A stretch of 64,000 bases of DNA from Nemertoderma westbladi (GCA_032718475.1 JAUCBJ010005321.1:1-64000); one strand, 5' to 3'. Counted from the stretch's first letter, positions 12,167 through 23,048 are shown. Made by a program: numbers and translations. The notes: generated by a model from the sequence alone, not told the origin.

Positions 12167-13886
12167 CAGCGTATGGAGTGGGTGTGTGACTACATTATTT
12201 TATATATTTTTATTATTATTTTTATATTTATGTATGTATTATTACGTAATTTTATTATTATAATCGTTTTCTTTAATTTTATTTAGTAGAATATTATTTT
12301 ACCGATTATTCAGTAGATTAGTGCAATATATATTCGTGTTTATTACTTAATTACTTAGCATTATATATTTAGTTTAACGGCGAGAAACAATTATTTTTCT
12401 CTTTTCCTTACTGTCCGTATCATATTATAAATACATGACTACAGTAAGATGAAATGTCCGTACTTATTAAAAAGTACAATACCGCCCTACTATACTCAAG
12501 TATTATTGGTAAGTAGAGTATTAGGAATGCAAAGTTCAGATCCTCGTGTCTCGGCTAAGCCAAGCTCTGGGTAGACCTTGGAAACGACTTCCCTCTTCTC
12601 ACTGACATTGCTTCTTGCAATATTGCTCTCATACCGTATATTAAATAATACATATAGTAGAATGATGTCCATTTAACAGTAGCGTTAAAACGTAAAATAA
12701 ATCTGTTAAACCCTTTGACCATCTGCAATTCTAGTCGATTAAGATATCGTGGCACCCACCGATATACTTGAAAGACAAAATTCTAGAATCAGTGGTTAAC
12801 GTCCCCAGACATATTCTGGAATAAATCGGTGCCCATCTTAAATATTAAATATTTAATAAATATTTATAAAATCTGTAAAAACAAATGTTATAATAGAGTA
12901 AATGCTGACAAATTGACTCTAGAAAATCTATAAATCAAAAATCTGTTAAAATTTAGATCCTTTAAAATTCTAGTCGATTAAGATATCGTAGCACTTACCA
13001 ATACTCTTAAAAAGATAAAATTCCTAGAATTAAGGATCCTAGTCCCCAGAAATGTTCTGGAATAAAATTGTGTTTATTTAATGTCAAATAATAAAATTTA
13101 CGGGAATAAATTTAAATTATATCCTCTCATGAATTTGATAAATTGTCATTTTATACAATTTATAACATTCCCAAAATTCCATTAATTAATAGATCATGGG
13201 AGCGGAGATTCACCCTATTAAGTATATTAGTGTGCGAGAATCTCCAATGTATAGTCAATAGCCGATAAAATTCATAAAATCATGTATAAAGGAGAATATT
13301 GACAATTAAAGAATTACTATTAAATAGCATCCCAGATCTGTATGCATGAGAATTACCCTAATTCTACTGCTAGCTTTCCATAATGTCACCATAACAACAA
13401 CCACGCTAGAATTAGAAGCGAGTTAAAAGAACAATAGAAAGCTTGCCCCATTGAATAGCATACGGAATAAATAGCACCCTGCTAGTATCCAGGGATACAT
13501 AATAATAACGTGGCATTCTGGAAGGCACTTGACTAACGGACAAATGGCCCGAATGTGTACAATTTGTGACAGGTGTGTGGAATTTGTGCATTTATAGGTG
13601 AATGTTACTACTAAAGTGTGTTTACAGTAGCGAGTCGCAGTTGTGAAAGTTACCCTGCCTCTGTAGCAAGAACCTGAAGTAATTCTAAGCCCTTGGGACG
13701 GACAGTGGAGTGACTCACACTGGTTATTGTTGTCGTTGTGTAGCTACTACGTTGGCGAGAGGCACGGCGACGACAGTACATCAGCGCTGAGGATCTTGCG
13801 CTGTCCGGGGGCATTGAGGGGGAGGCAGCGACGACTGCTAGCCTACATATCATTAATTATAATATCGATAAACTCATATAGCAGCT
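12167..13886 (+). other. A1 spacer between pol and ORF3, with duplicated hairpin block
   Basis: About 1.7 kb of AT-rich non-coding sequence, conserved in reverse complement at 42317-43945 of A2. It contains a degenerate duplication: the block beginning TCGATTAAGATATCG occurs at about 12737 and again at about 12973. Each copy ends with a hairpin CCCCAGA-n-TTCTGG followed by AATAAA (12803-12819 and 13044-13060). No gene is supportable. The spacing and conservation suggest a structured RNA element, but this is inference. Confidence 0.6.
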
Positions 13887-14422
13887 ATGACTGAGTTAAA
13901 AGAAGATGATCTTGGTATCAGGGAGCGATATACCCTACCATTGCAAGCGTTTGTCGCCGCTTCTTGAATAAGCGGCGACACTAGTCTACCTACTACGGAG
14001 GACGATGGCTGTTATATCGAACCGCCAATGTCAAAGGAACAGCTCACGTGTGAATTGGACTATAGAAAATTCACCGCTCGCTATACGCATCGTAATGGTA
14101 TCCTATCGATTTACACGATACGGACGATGTAGACACCGAAAGGGAAATGATTCTGTTTAAATATCATACCCAGCGGAGTCGGAATGATAAACTGAGAATC
14201 GAACACGAAAATTCTATTCGAAACCGACTCGAAAGAGAAGACGTTGAAGAGCCGGATAAACGCAGTGACTTCAAAGAATATTTGGAATTCCTGAGAGAAA
14301 CATATCTCAATGTAGCCAGTCAACAAAATCTAGAAACTCGATATCCTCAAGGTATACATCATAACCCTATGATAGAACTCAAACGACTCTATTTCACTAT
14401 GATGTATCTTACCGCCAATTGA
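13887..14422 (+). pseudogene. A1 ORF3, N-terminal part (broken)
   Basis: This is the start of the extra coding block after pol. The ATG at 13887 matches a conserved methionine in the A2 copy (42289 on the - strand), where the same region reads as a 110-codon open frame. In A1 it is broken by TGA at 13965-13967, by a frameshift before 14147, and by TGA at 14420-14422. From 14147 the frame is the same as the long ORF3 segment at 14456. The sequence is mainly hydrophilic and charged with no signal peptide. I do not recognise the family. Confidence 0.6.
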
Positions 14423-14455
14423 CCTCTACCTGTTGTACCAGATAGCTTCGAACAG

Positions 14456-17122
14456 ATGGAGGAATATTGTAAAACTGGAGAAAGATCACCAGCGTTTCCC
14501 CTACAAGACGTGCGTCTTTGGTATTACTGCGATGAATGCCCTAGACCCAACCAACAAACGGAAGGACATAAACATCCGCGGAGACGTTGCGCTAAACACA
14601 GTTTTACTCGCTATACTTACGGGAGTTTCGAGCGAAACTTGTTCGACGTATCACCTACGCTCGCTCGACTCAAACGATCCTTAAATAAACCTATGATCAG
14701 AGTTCCGGAATACTCAGTCAGGCCTCCTCACTCCCTAGTGAGACCTCAGACTCTTGATCCTAATAGTATGACTGATCCTCCTGAACTGTACTCATTGTTC
14801 AAAGATCTAGTGTTACCCGAACAATTAGTCGGTGGCACTCTGGTTGTGGGCTCCCTAGATATTCGCCCATCTTACCTAGCCGGATTGGGACGCGGACATC
14901 TAATATCGCCGTTCAACCCGTATAATTGTCCCGGTTTAACCCCGATACAACCTGTCACTGAGGTGGAGGAGAGCGTTGTACGAAATGCGTTAGATGCTAT
15001 TCGACAAATGATCTTAAAGGGAACCTACGATTGTTTAGATAAACGTAAATTGCAGCAGCAAGTCCAAGCGGTAAAAGAATTAGCTTTACCCCAGTTCGAT
15101 CGGGAAATCCAGAACCTCGAGGAAGACATCGAACTTGGACGAACCTACTCTCTACAAGAGTTTTTAGTCGAACGCTTCCAACGACAAGCGGAGGAAAATC
15201 AGCTCAAGGAGAAGCACATCGAAATGGACGAGAGAGAAGAAGCAGCTTTAGCCCAACCAGAAGCTCAAATCCTTATGACTGATCTCTATTCCAAAACCAT
15301 CATTCATCCCTCGATGGTTCCCCATTTCGGAGACAAACTCTTCGCCACGGTACAACCCCAACCGGTTGATATCAACCTAAGATCTAGAGATCTTATCGCT
15401 GATGCTCCTATGTTACAACGTCCGCCAATCGAGGCCGCTCGTGTCGACGGTATACTCGTTGAACCTCTGGACAATCGAGCGAATCTTGTCCATCGTGTGG
15501 TACACGAGGTCAACCTACGCGCTAGACCTTTACCAAACTCATTTTATGGGATCAAAGACCATCCTTATGATGTCAATTTAACTCAATATTATATGGTGAA
15601 ACCGGAAGATCCTATGCACAGTTTAAGGTTTCTACCACTGATAAACCCCCTAGATCTTGTTGAACTCGAACAACTACAGAAACATCTAGATCAATTAGTC
15701 AAAGTAAACTCATTCAGAAAACCTTATAATGTCTCAAGAATAGAAAAGGAAATAATTCCCCCATATAATCTCGATGGATTTATTAAAACTCGATTAGTCC
15801 ATTGGAATCTCGACGTATTATTCGAGGAAGAGAGAATACAACGATATGGAGATGTAGAGACGTATACTACACAGTATCTGAAGTATAGCGATCTACCTAA
15901 CGCTAGCGAACGCGCCACCTTATGGCATCCGGTGGGCATGACCATAGAAAACGCCACCAAAGAGTGGAACGAAACTCTTAACGTTATTGAAATGTATGGA
16001 GTCGTCACTTACGATAACGAAGGTAGCGTTCCGGTTGGAGAACTGGGAACTACGCGAATGATACACATACGTGGACTAGCTGGTTCTGCCCATGTGTTTA
16101 CCCGAGCGTGTTCCGACGTGATCGATTATTCTTTCGAGACTCTCACAGAGATACAAAAGAAACTCCGACATAGACAATTCGAACTCGCGCAGCGTTATGT
16201 CACAGATACCGAGCGCAAACCGGCCATGGGTATAGATGGATCGATGGTACCCCAACCAGTGCTTGAAATGTTGTTTAATGAAAGAATCCTTAAAATCAGC
16301 TTAGCTGTTTATGGAGATCTCCAAAATGACTTCAGGAACATGGAGAATATCCCATATCCTTTCGTAGACACCCAGCTGATTGCTCCCTGGGCAGAAGGCC
16401 GAGGTTTCTTCCGAACTATGTATGCCAATACATCCAGCGGCATCAATAAAGTACAACAAACCTCTATCGGACATCTTGCCTTCCAAGAATACGGATGGAA
16501 TTTTAAAGTCGGAAACCCTGTCAGCTACCAACAAGTCTATGGAGATCATTATTCTCGATTATACTTCGACGGACCATTAACCGCACCTGGCGTCGTTTAT
16601 AGCTTCATGAGTGTTCCACTCCGTCCCTCATTAGCTATATATACTATCTTCGAGAACGCCGCACTTGCCGGTTGGCTAGCCGATGTGTGCAGTAGCACTA
16701 TACACGCCCATCCCTTGTTACTTGGAACCAAGCTCGCCAAGCTAGATGAACATAATAAATTCATCCGATTCGAATGCTTTAGGCGCTTTCTGACTCCGTT
16801 CTGTAACGTTGATAGTCAGTTCAAGGACCACACTCTGACTAAGCTCAGCCTAAGAGACTCAGCTGCTGAGAAGTTAGACAGCGCTGGATTCGCCATTTGT
16901 AAGGACGTTTGTATACAGAACTTACATTCCTCTGTTATACAAAGACCCCGAATCCCCACAGGTTATTCTATCGTGGAAGTTCAAACAGTGGGTTCGCTTG
17001 AGGAGACAGCTACACCTACCTCAGCTATGCAATTGGAAGACGAACCAATTTGCTTAGAATCCGAGGAGATCAACCCACAGCGCCCAGGAGCAGTGACAAT
17101 GACTACGTCCTGGAATGGTATC
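14456..17122 (+). pseudogene. A1 ORF3, main part (unrecognised large protein; split by a LINE)
   Basis: A long open frame of about 890 codons, interrupted at 17122 by an RTE-like LINE. The same frame resumes after the LINE at 20898 and ends at 21014, so the ancestral ORF3 was roughly 1,100 codons including the broken part from 13887. Near the N-terminus is a possible zinc site (CDEC followed by RRRCAKH). A charged, probably helical region rich in E, K and Q lies at about 15000-15240. The later half contains GWNFKVGNP and PGVVYSFMSVPLRPS. I see no signal peptide, no clear membrane anchor and no protease, polymerase or envelope signature. Position and length suggest an accessory or structural protein of the element; the function is unknown. 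Confidence 0.7.
17112..17122 (+). repeat. Target-site duplication, left copy (GGAATGGTATC)
   Basis: An 11-base direct repeat with 20887-20897 that brackets the RTE-like LINE. Reading across the empty site keeps the ORF3 frame open, which confirms the insertion boundaries. Confidence 0.9.
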
Positions 17123-17539
17123 CGTCAGGTCAGGTATTCTAGGTCATTGATCAAGAAAACTTGCCACCTCCATGCAGCATAAAGGAGGTGCCACCTGTAG
17201 CTGCATAGACCCTCTTACTAGGGCAAATCTGGTCCTGTAACTAGGACCCCCTTCGTTCTGGGATAAGGACGCCCTTGGTCCTGGATTAAGGACCCATATA
17301 CTTGGCTGCAGGGGTATATGGCCTGACCAGGCAGATGGTGATCTACCAATGGCTGGTCAGGAGTAGAGTGTTCTCATGTCCACTCTGAGGGCACTTCACT
17401 GCGACCTGCACCTGGCAGCAAGGGTACAGGGCATGACCCAGCAGATGAGCTGCAACAGCCAATGGTGGGTCATGTGCACCAGAGTAGATATGGGTGATGG
17501 GCCTCATATCTGACTCCATTGCGACACCCACCCTGTGGA

Positions 17540-20500
17540 ATGGCAAACCAGGGTGTGGTATTTGCCCCGAGAGCTGACTCGGCAAAAAAGCACCCCCCAA
17601 CCCCCACTATGGATTACATTAGCAATGCGGAGGTCCGGCCACTAGAGGCCAGTGGAATTACCGGACACAATCGGCCTCACAGGCGTCAGTTAACTCCTGA
17701 CCGGCTGCCTGTCTCACCCCCTACTGGAGAGAGAGCAGCCAACAATTCTTTGAGTCCCTTTCCTGATGACCTTTCTGGCCCAAACCCTGGGTCACCAGGG
17801 AGGCCAGATTGTGATGGGGAGAGGGATTCTGGAGTTGGAGGCTACTCTCATGTTCCACCCCGACCAACAAAGCCATTGGTGAATCTGAGGCAAGTCACTA
17901 GACTAGCCTCAGTAAATACCCTAACACTCGGGTCCCCAATGCGACAAGGTGAGCTGACTGCCTTGGCAGATAAGCTTTCTCTTAGCGCAGTGGGTGTTCA
18001 AGAGCACCGAATGCAGACTGGACAGACTGATGAGGTTCTGATTAAGGACATGGGGGGCGGTTGGCGACTCGCCCTCGCGTCAGCAGATGATAGTGGCAAT
18101 GGTGGAATTGGTCTATTGATGAATCCAACTGCACATGCAGCATTGGACAAAATAGACCAAATCTCTAACCGCATCATCCGTTGCCACTTCTCATGTTCTG
18201 GAAGACTGGCTAAGAAGTTTCCTAAGGTGGTTCTGATTGTGTGCTACTCTCCAACTAGTGTTGCCCCTGTAGAGGAGGTGGAAAATTTCTACCACAATCT
18301 ACAAGCAGCAACTGATGGAGTGGATCAGCATGCATTCTTAACATTCCTGGGAGACTTTAATGCAAGTCTGCATCAATCACCTACATCGCCCTGGGTCTAT
18401 AGCAATAGTGTTAACCGAAATTCTGTCCATCTTCAGGATTTTATCTCTGGAAATGGATTGTTTTCGGCTGGAACCCAGTTCAAGAAGCGAACTGGAAAGC
18501 TATGGACTCATAGTGGACCCAGTGGTCACAAGTCCCAGATAGACCATATTCTGTTTCGTAGGAAATACAGGAGCTCTATACAAGACTGTAATGCATTTAC
18601 ACTTCGACCCTTCTCCAGTGATCACCGCCTTATTGTGGCCAAGGTAAGACTTAGTCTGCGTGCTAGCAGAACAACGAAATCTGCCTTGCCACGGCATGAC
18701 TGGTCCTCTCTGTTGCAACAGCCAAGTGTGAGATCCAGCTTCACACTACAGCTGAGCAACAGGTATGAGGCTCTTGCCTCTGAGGCGGCAGATCACTGTG
18801 AGGGCTATACTGCCTTTACAGAAGCAGTTAAGTTAGCAGCTGCAGAAACAGTTCCTGTATACCCTCGAAACAGGAAAAGGGCCCCCTGGACTGACAACAA
18901 AATTCAGAAGTGCCGAAATGACCTTCATAAGGCGCAGAAAGAGTCCCGACTCAAACAGACTACAGCGGCCAAGAATGCAGTTAAAGCTGCATCTAGGTCC
19001 CTGAACAGGCAGTACTCTGTTAATCTACAGAAGCTAATAAACCAACAGGTTGATGCCATCAATGATGCTGACGACAGCAGGCAATCATCCCAGGCATGGA
19101 AATCGATCAATCTGCTTACTGGGCGGAAAAGCCAACCAACCACCAAGGTTAAGGCTGAATCACCAGCCGATCGCCTCAATGGTTGGAAAGCCCACTTTGA
19201 AAAGCTCCTCAATAATGACAGGGTATTGCCTGATAACTTTATAGAAGTAAAAGTGTCTGAGTCTGTACTCCCAGATATTCCCATTGGCGATATCTCCTTT
19301 GCAGAAGTGAAGGCTGCTGCAAAGAGCATTAAGACCAATCGTGCCAGTGGAGTAGATGGCGTTCCCCCTGAGGTCTTTAAAATACCTGAGTGTTTAAAGC
19401 TCATCTATCCCATCATAGTAGACATGTACCGTACAACAAGAGTCCCACAAGAAATTAAAACAAATAAGTTGGTGCCAGTTCCCAAGAAGGGCAACCTAAC
19501 ACTCTATGGTTCTTTTCGGGGAATCTCATTGATCTCGATTGCTGCAAAACTATACAATAGAATTCTATTAAATCGCATCAGGGATCCCATTGAGAGACTG
19601 CTACGTGGAAATCAGAATGGGTTCCGTAAAGGTCGTGGGACCATGGAGCCCATTTTGGCACTTAGAAGGATAATTGAAGAGTTATCAAAAAAGAAAGACA
19701 GGCATCTGGCTGTTATCTTTGTTGACTTCTTCAAGGCCTTTGATTCAGTCTCTCGCTCACGTATGTTCAGCATACTTTCATTATATGGGATTCCTGATGA
19801 AATTATTGCAGCAATCAGATCAGTATACGATGGTTCGACAACATTTGTGTCTACTGTTGACGGTGACACAGAACCATTTGAAGTGTTATGGGGCGTCCTC
19901 CAAGGAGACACACTTGCACCATTCTTGTTCATTATTGTGGTTGACTATGTTCTACGCATGTCCTTAGATCATCATAATGATGATGGGGTGATGATAACTC
20001 CACCTACTGGCTCCAGAAGTCGAGGAAATCCTGCCAAGTACCTAACTGATCTAGACTTTGCTGATGACTTAGGAGTACTCTCAGAATCATTAGAGGGAGC
20101 CCAGCGGCTCCTCAGCTCATTAGAACATGCTGCTTCTAGTGTTGGTCTTTTTATTAACTCCAGAAAGACCAAAATTCTGACAGTTAACTTTGAAAGTCCT
20201 CAGCAAGTCTCTGATCGGATGAGCATAAGCTCAAAGGATGGTATGCTTGAGCATGTGGACGACTTCTGTTACCTGGGATCATGGATCCGGAAGTCAGGTG
20301 AGGACCTTCGAATACGTAAGGGAAAGGCATGGGCAGCCTTGAATAGGCTTTCCAGGATTTGGAAGTCACCTAGAATTAATCGGAAACTTAAGGTCCGATT
20401 ATTTAGAGCAGCAGTAGTTCCAGTACTCCTCTACGGGAGTCCATGCTGGGCTCTAACTGCTGAGGACACCAAATCTCTGGATGGCACATTCACAAGAATG

Positions 20501-20836
20501 CTACGCCGGGTACATTGTGTCAAGTACAATGCACACATCTCCAACCAGACACTATATAACATTGGAGGTGTCTCATTGGTTCCCCCAAGCTTGACACTAG
20601 AACAAAATCGCCTCCGCTTTGCAGGACATTGCTTTCGCCGTGAGGACCAGCCAGTGCATAATCTTGTACTTTGGCAGCCTCATGGAGTGAATAAGCATGG
20701 TGGACAGCCCATGACTTTCTTGAGACGCATCTTAAAGGACACTGGCCTTAAAGATGCGGATGATCTAGCAAATGTCATGGGTGATAGGGAGTTGTGGCGG
20801 TGCAATTTTGTTGATAAGCCGGCACAGCATTCTTAA
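17540..20836 (+). CDS. RTE-like endonuclease/reverse transcriptase
   Basis: An uninterrupted ORF of about 1,098 codons from the first ATG at 17540; an open frame extends a few codons upstream from a TTG. An APE-type endonuclease domain occupies about residues 120-365, with SVNTLTLG, VQEHRM, LGDFNAS and SDHRL as visible catalytic-site blocks. The reverse transcriptase domain runs at about residues 600-860, with KAFDSVSR, LQGDTLAPFLF and the active-site motif FADD near residue 840. The C-terminus carries GHCFRRED and a tryptophan-containing tail (RELWRCNF) typical of RTE proteins. It would nick target DNA and prime reverse transcription there. All main motifs appear intact. The RTE assignment is from motif style and the short-repeat tail; a related clade is possible. 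Confidence 0.85.
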   Translation: MANQGVVFAPRADSAKKHPPTPTMDYISNAEVRPLEASGITGHNRPHRRQLTPDRLPVSPPTGERAANNSLSPFPDDLSGPNPGSPGRPDCDGERDSGVGGYSHVPPRPTKPLVNLRQVTRLASVNTLTLGSPMRQGELTALADKLSLSAVGVQEHRMQTGQTDEVLIKDMGGGWRLALASADDSGNGGIGLLMNPTAHAALDKIDQISNRIIRCHFSCSGRLAKKFPKVVLIVCYSPTSVAPVEEVENFYHNLQAATDGVDQHAFLTFLGDFNASLHQSPTSPWVYSNSVNRNSVHLQDFISGNGLFSAGTQFKKRTGKLWTHSGPSGHKSQIDHILFRRKYRSSIQDCNAFTLRPFSSDHRLIVAKVRLSLRASRTTKSALPRHDWSSLLQQPSVRSSFTLQLSNRYEALASEAADHCEGYTAFTEAVKLAAAETVPVYPRNRKRAPWTDNKIQKCRNDLHKAQKESRLKQTTAAKNAVKAASRSLNRQYSVNLQKLINQQVDAINDADDSRQSSQAWKSINLLTGRKSQPTTKVKAESPADRLNGWKAHFEKLLNNDRVLPDNFIEVKVSESVLPDIPIGDISFAEVKAAAKSIKTNRASGVDGVPPEVFKIPECLKLIYPIIVDMYRTTRVPQEIKTNKLVPVPKKGNLTLYGSFRGISLISIAAKLYNRILLNRIRDPIERLLRGNQNGFRKGRGTMEPILALRRIIEELSKKKDRHLAVIFVDFFKAFDSVSRSRMFSILSLYGIPDEIIAAIRSVYDGSTTFVSTVDGDTEPFEVLWGVLQGDTLAPFLFIIVVDYVLRMSLDHHNDDGVMITPPTGSRSRGNPAKYLTDLDFADDLGVLSESLEGAQRLLSSLEHAASSVGLFINSRKTKILTVNFESPQQVSDRMSISSKDGMLEHVDDFCYLGSWIRKSGEDLRIRKGKAWAALNRLSRIWKSPRINRKLKVRLFRAAVVPVLLYGSPCWALTAEDTKSLDGTFTRMLRRVHCVKYNAHISNQTLYNIGGVSLVPPSLTLEQNRLRFAGHCFRREDQPVHNLVLWQPHGVNKHGGQPMTFLRRILKDTGLKDADDLANVMGDRELWRCNFVDKPAQHS

Positions 20837-20866
20837 AAATGCAGCTGCAATGCAGCATGCCGATGC

Positions 20867-20886
20867 TAGTAGTAGTAGTAGTAGTA
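20867..20886 (+). repeat. (TAG)n tail of the RTE-like LINE
   Basis: Almost seven TAG units directly before the right target-site duplication. This is the 3' terminus of the element. Its last G may be shared with the first G of the duplication. Confidence 0.85.
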
Positions 20887-20897
20887 GGAATGGTATC
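20887..20897 (+). repeat. Target-site duplication, right copy (GGAATGGTATC)
   Basis: Matches 17112-17122 exactly and marks the right boundary of the LINE. Confidence 0.9.
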
Positions 20898-21014
20898 AAG
20901 GTCCACAATGTCTCACCGCATACGATTATCGGCATGCCAATTATGTTTCTAGGAAACGTTGTCACGAGACCACTTCACCCCAATGGACCCCAGCGTACCC
21001 TGCTCCTACTTTAA
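20898..21014 (+). pseudogene. A1 ORF3, C-terminal end after the LINE
   Basis: The last 39 or so codons of ORF3, in frame with the part ending at 17122 once the LINE and one duplication copy are removed. It contains a short hydrophobic stretch (IIGMPIMFLGNVV) and ends at a stop at 21012-21014. It overlaps the start of ORF4 by about 30 bases in another frame, an arrangement common in compact retroelements. Confidence 0.7.
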
Positions 21015-21877
21015 AGATCAACCTACCATGGAGATCTATTGTGCGTATTGTAGACTCAATAACTTACACATCTTCGCAGTCTGCCCTCAATTTATGACTC
21101 AATGCCATCATTGCCAGTTTAAAGGACACGCAAGTTTCGATTGCCCTTTCAACCGAGATCTCGAAAGCGTAGATGAAATGGTTGCCCTTCGCTATATTCA
21201 AGCCTGGGAAGCTAACGCGGATCTCCATTGTGAATCACGTCATTGGTACTACCCTGGATGTGCCTATGAAGGAGTCTATGCGTTTCACCCATATCTCTTT
21301 GCTTCGGTTGAGCAAAAATCTCGCACACCTAGTTACGAGTTAATGAAGCGTGTTGGCGAGAATATTTCGACCAAATTTGTTCGCAAGTATCTTAGGAATA
21401 TTAATCCTAACGACCTTAATTCCTATAACTTGATCAACTTCATCCGTAAAGATCCGGAATATGGTGACTTGTTCATCAACTCGCATCCAGAACTACAGGA
21501 AGTTCATAGGCGACCCTATGAATATAGAGTCCGAGAATGCAAGGTTGGAAAGAACCATCAAACCGAGGAAATTTCTCACTACTCACGGTCCGCCTACCGC
21601 TCTCGTGCAAACGACCCGTCAGGGACCAGTAAGAGCTGCTGTCCTGAAACACGCTCTAAAGGTTGTTCGACCTCGTTCCATTGAGGTTGATATCGATCAA
21701 CCGGGTACCTCGACCGGCGGATACACCGACCGCAACCCTAAACCTTCCGATGCAATTGTATTGCACCCCTCACCCAGGAGTTATAGCCCTCCTAGTAAAG
21801 TGGCTCGCCCCAAAGAGAAAAGGACTCTTACTAGCCTCAAAAAACTTCGTAAACGCCGTTCACGTAAGAAGGACTAA
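20983..21877 (+). pseudogene. A1 ORF4: two CCHC zinc knuckles and basic C-terminal tail
   Basis: The first ATG is at 20983, overlapping the end of ORF3. One frame runs to 21684; the frame from 21461 to 21877 carries the conserved C-terminus. The ancestral protein therefore probably shifted into that frame near 21540, and the A1 copy is frameshifted. Two knuckles are visible near 21045-21150: CAYCRLNNLHIFAVC (C-x2-C-x5-H-x4-C) and CHHCQFKGHASFDC (the canonical C-x2-C-x4-H-x4-C). The C-terminal tail (KKLRKRRSRKKD) is strongly basic and is kept in A2 at 40959. Together these point to a nucleic-acid-binding, nucleocapsid-like protein of about 300 residues, separate from the Gag of the same element. 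The function is inferred from motifs only. Confidence 0.65.
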
Positions 21878-21954
21878 TAGTTTAGAGTATCTTTGTATTT
21901 TAGAAACTGTGATTTTTATATTTTATAATCTTAAATCCCATTTTCTGGGAGTGG
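21878..21954 (+). other. A1 3' untranslated end with short polypurine tract
   Basis: A short AT-rich stretch between ORF4 and the 3' LTR. It ends in CTGGGAGTGG directly before the LTR start TGTAAAAGC. The equivalent A2 sequence is CTGGGAGCGG. This short purine-rich block is the likely plus-strand primer site. Confidence 0.65.
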
Positions 21955-22061
21955 TGTAAAAGCTTTTGCGGACATAACAAGTCATTTTTCCGCAATGCGC
22001 AGAATACTCTAAAATAGCCCTGAATTTGTCCAACTACGCGACGGGAAGGAATTGGAGCTGG
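21955..22061 (+). repeat. A1 3' LTR, first part (before element B)
   Basis: It starts with TGTAAAAGCTTTTG, matching the A2 LTR start in reverse complement. It is interrupted at 22061 by element B; its last five bases, GCTGG, are the left target-site duplication of B. The LTR resumes at 35255. The two parts sum to about 1,133 bases. Confidence 0.85.
22057..22061. repeat. Target-site duplication of element B, left copy (GCTGG)
   Basis: Five bases, repeated at 35250-35254. A 5-bp duplication is usual for BEL/Pao integrases. Confidence 0.85.
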
Positions 22062-23048
22062 TGTATGGGACCCCCGCTGCATGCGTCTATCCCCACTGCC
22101 TTAATGTGAAAGATAACGCCGGCCACCGAAATGCCACAGCCACTCTAGCAACCGCTAGCGTAGTAACCCGTTACTTTACGTCCGTCGGCTACCACACACT
22201 TCTAATCCAACAAAGGCCTTTCCCAGTGGCACTTGTTTTCCCGAGGAGAAGGGGCAGAAGGGTACAGGGTACATCAATAGCTACGGACAGGATGGCAATT
22301 ACTTCCCCCTTTGCTTACGCAGGTGGACAATAACATCAATATCAAAGAATATATGTTATATATTTAGTATTGATTGAAACAAAGGGTTACGTAATTTGTA
22401 ATATTGATATACACTTACCAACAAATAATTCGTCCGGACGCTACCACCCGTTCCTCCTGAATTGCACTGCACTGTAGGCCTTGCGTCTATGAGAAGATCC
22501 GCACACAAATAAATATTACAGCATAAAACTTAACTTAACTAGATAATACGGCCATATTGGACTACGTAATACTTGAAATAATAAACAATGGAGGGATGTA
22601 AATATTATGTCTGACTGTAAAATACGTTGTAATTGTAAGATTTTAATAGCACAAGTGTTAATGATAATTTGTAATTGAACTGTCTGAACCTGAACCTGGT
22701 AACAAATAAGAGTAAATTACCATCCCTCCAAAACTAATTAAAGCTACCAACAGAGTCAACTGAAATAACAAGGAGAGAGAGTGCAAATAAATTATTATTA
22801 CTGCTATTATATAGTATAAGAGTTGACCTCTATAATTACTTATTACCATTAGGAACTGAGCAACATAATTGGCTGAAATAATAACGGCATTAATAATCTG
22901 ATGCAGGGCCAATCAGAGGACGGCTTCTGCTGAATAGGTATGTCGAATAGAGTGTACCGTAATATATTGGCATTGTTACTGAACATAATTGGTGTGTAAT
23001 GTATAAATATAAATTGGATCTGAGATTCATAGACGCTCTACCATTACA
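22062..23048 (-). repeat. Element B 3' LTR
   Basis: 987 bases, nearly identical to 34257-35249. Small open frames inside it (for example 22062-22333 on the + strand) are repeated in the other LTR and have no coding support. Confidence 0.92.

Larger units (their letters stand above)
17123..20886 (+). mobile_element. RTE-like non-LTR retrotransposon, probably near full length
   Basis: A 3.76 kb element with one large ORF and an untranslated 5' region (17123-17539) holding two degenerate copies of a GACCxxGCAGATG-type block. Its 3' end is a (TAG)n tail at 20867-20886 in place of poly(A), a trait known for RTE-group elements. It is bracketed by the duplication GGAATGGTATC and lies within ORF3 of A1 in the same orientation. 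The intact ORF suggests insertion well after A1 began to decay, or that little time has passed since. Confidence 0.85.

Noticed and set aside
14456-21014. ORF3 as an envelope glycoprotein
   Set aside because: No signal peptide, fusion peptide-like segment or membrane anchor is evident, and the protein is mostly hydrophilic. Position after pol alone is not enough.
22062-22333. 93-codon open frame beginning in the element B LTR, repeated at 34250-34528
   Set aside because: It lies in an LTR, is antisense to the element genes, and is identical in both LTRs only because LTRs are copies.
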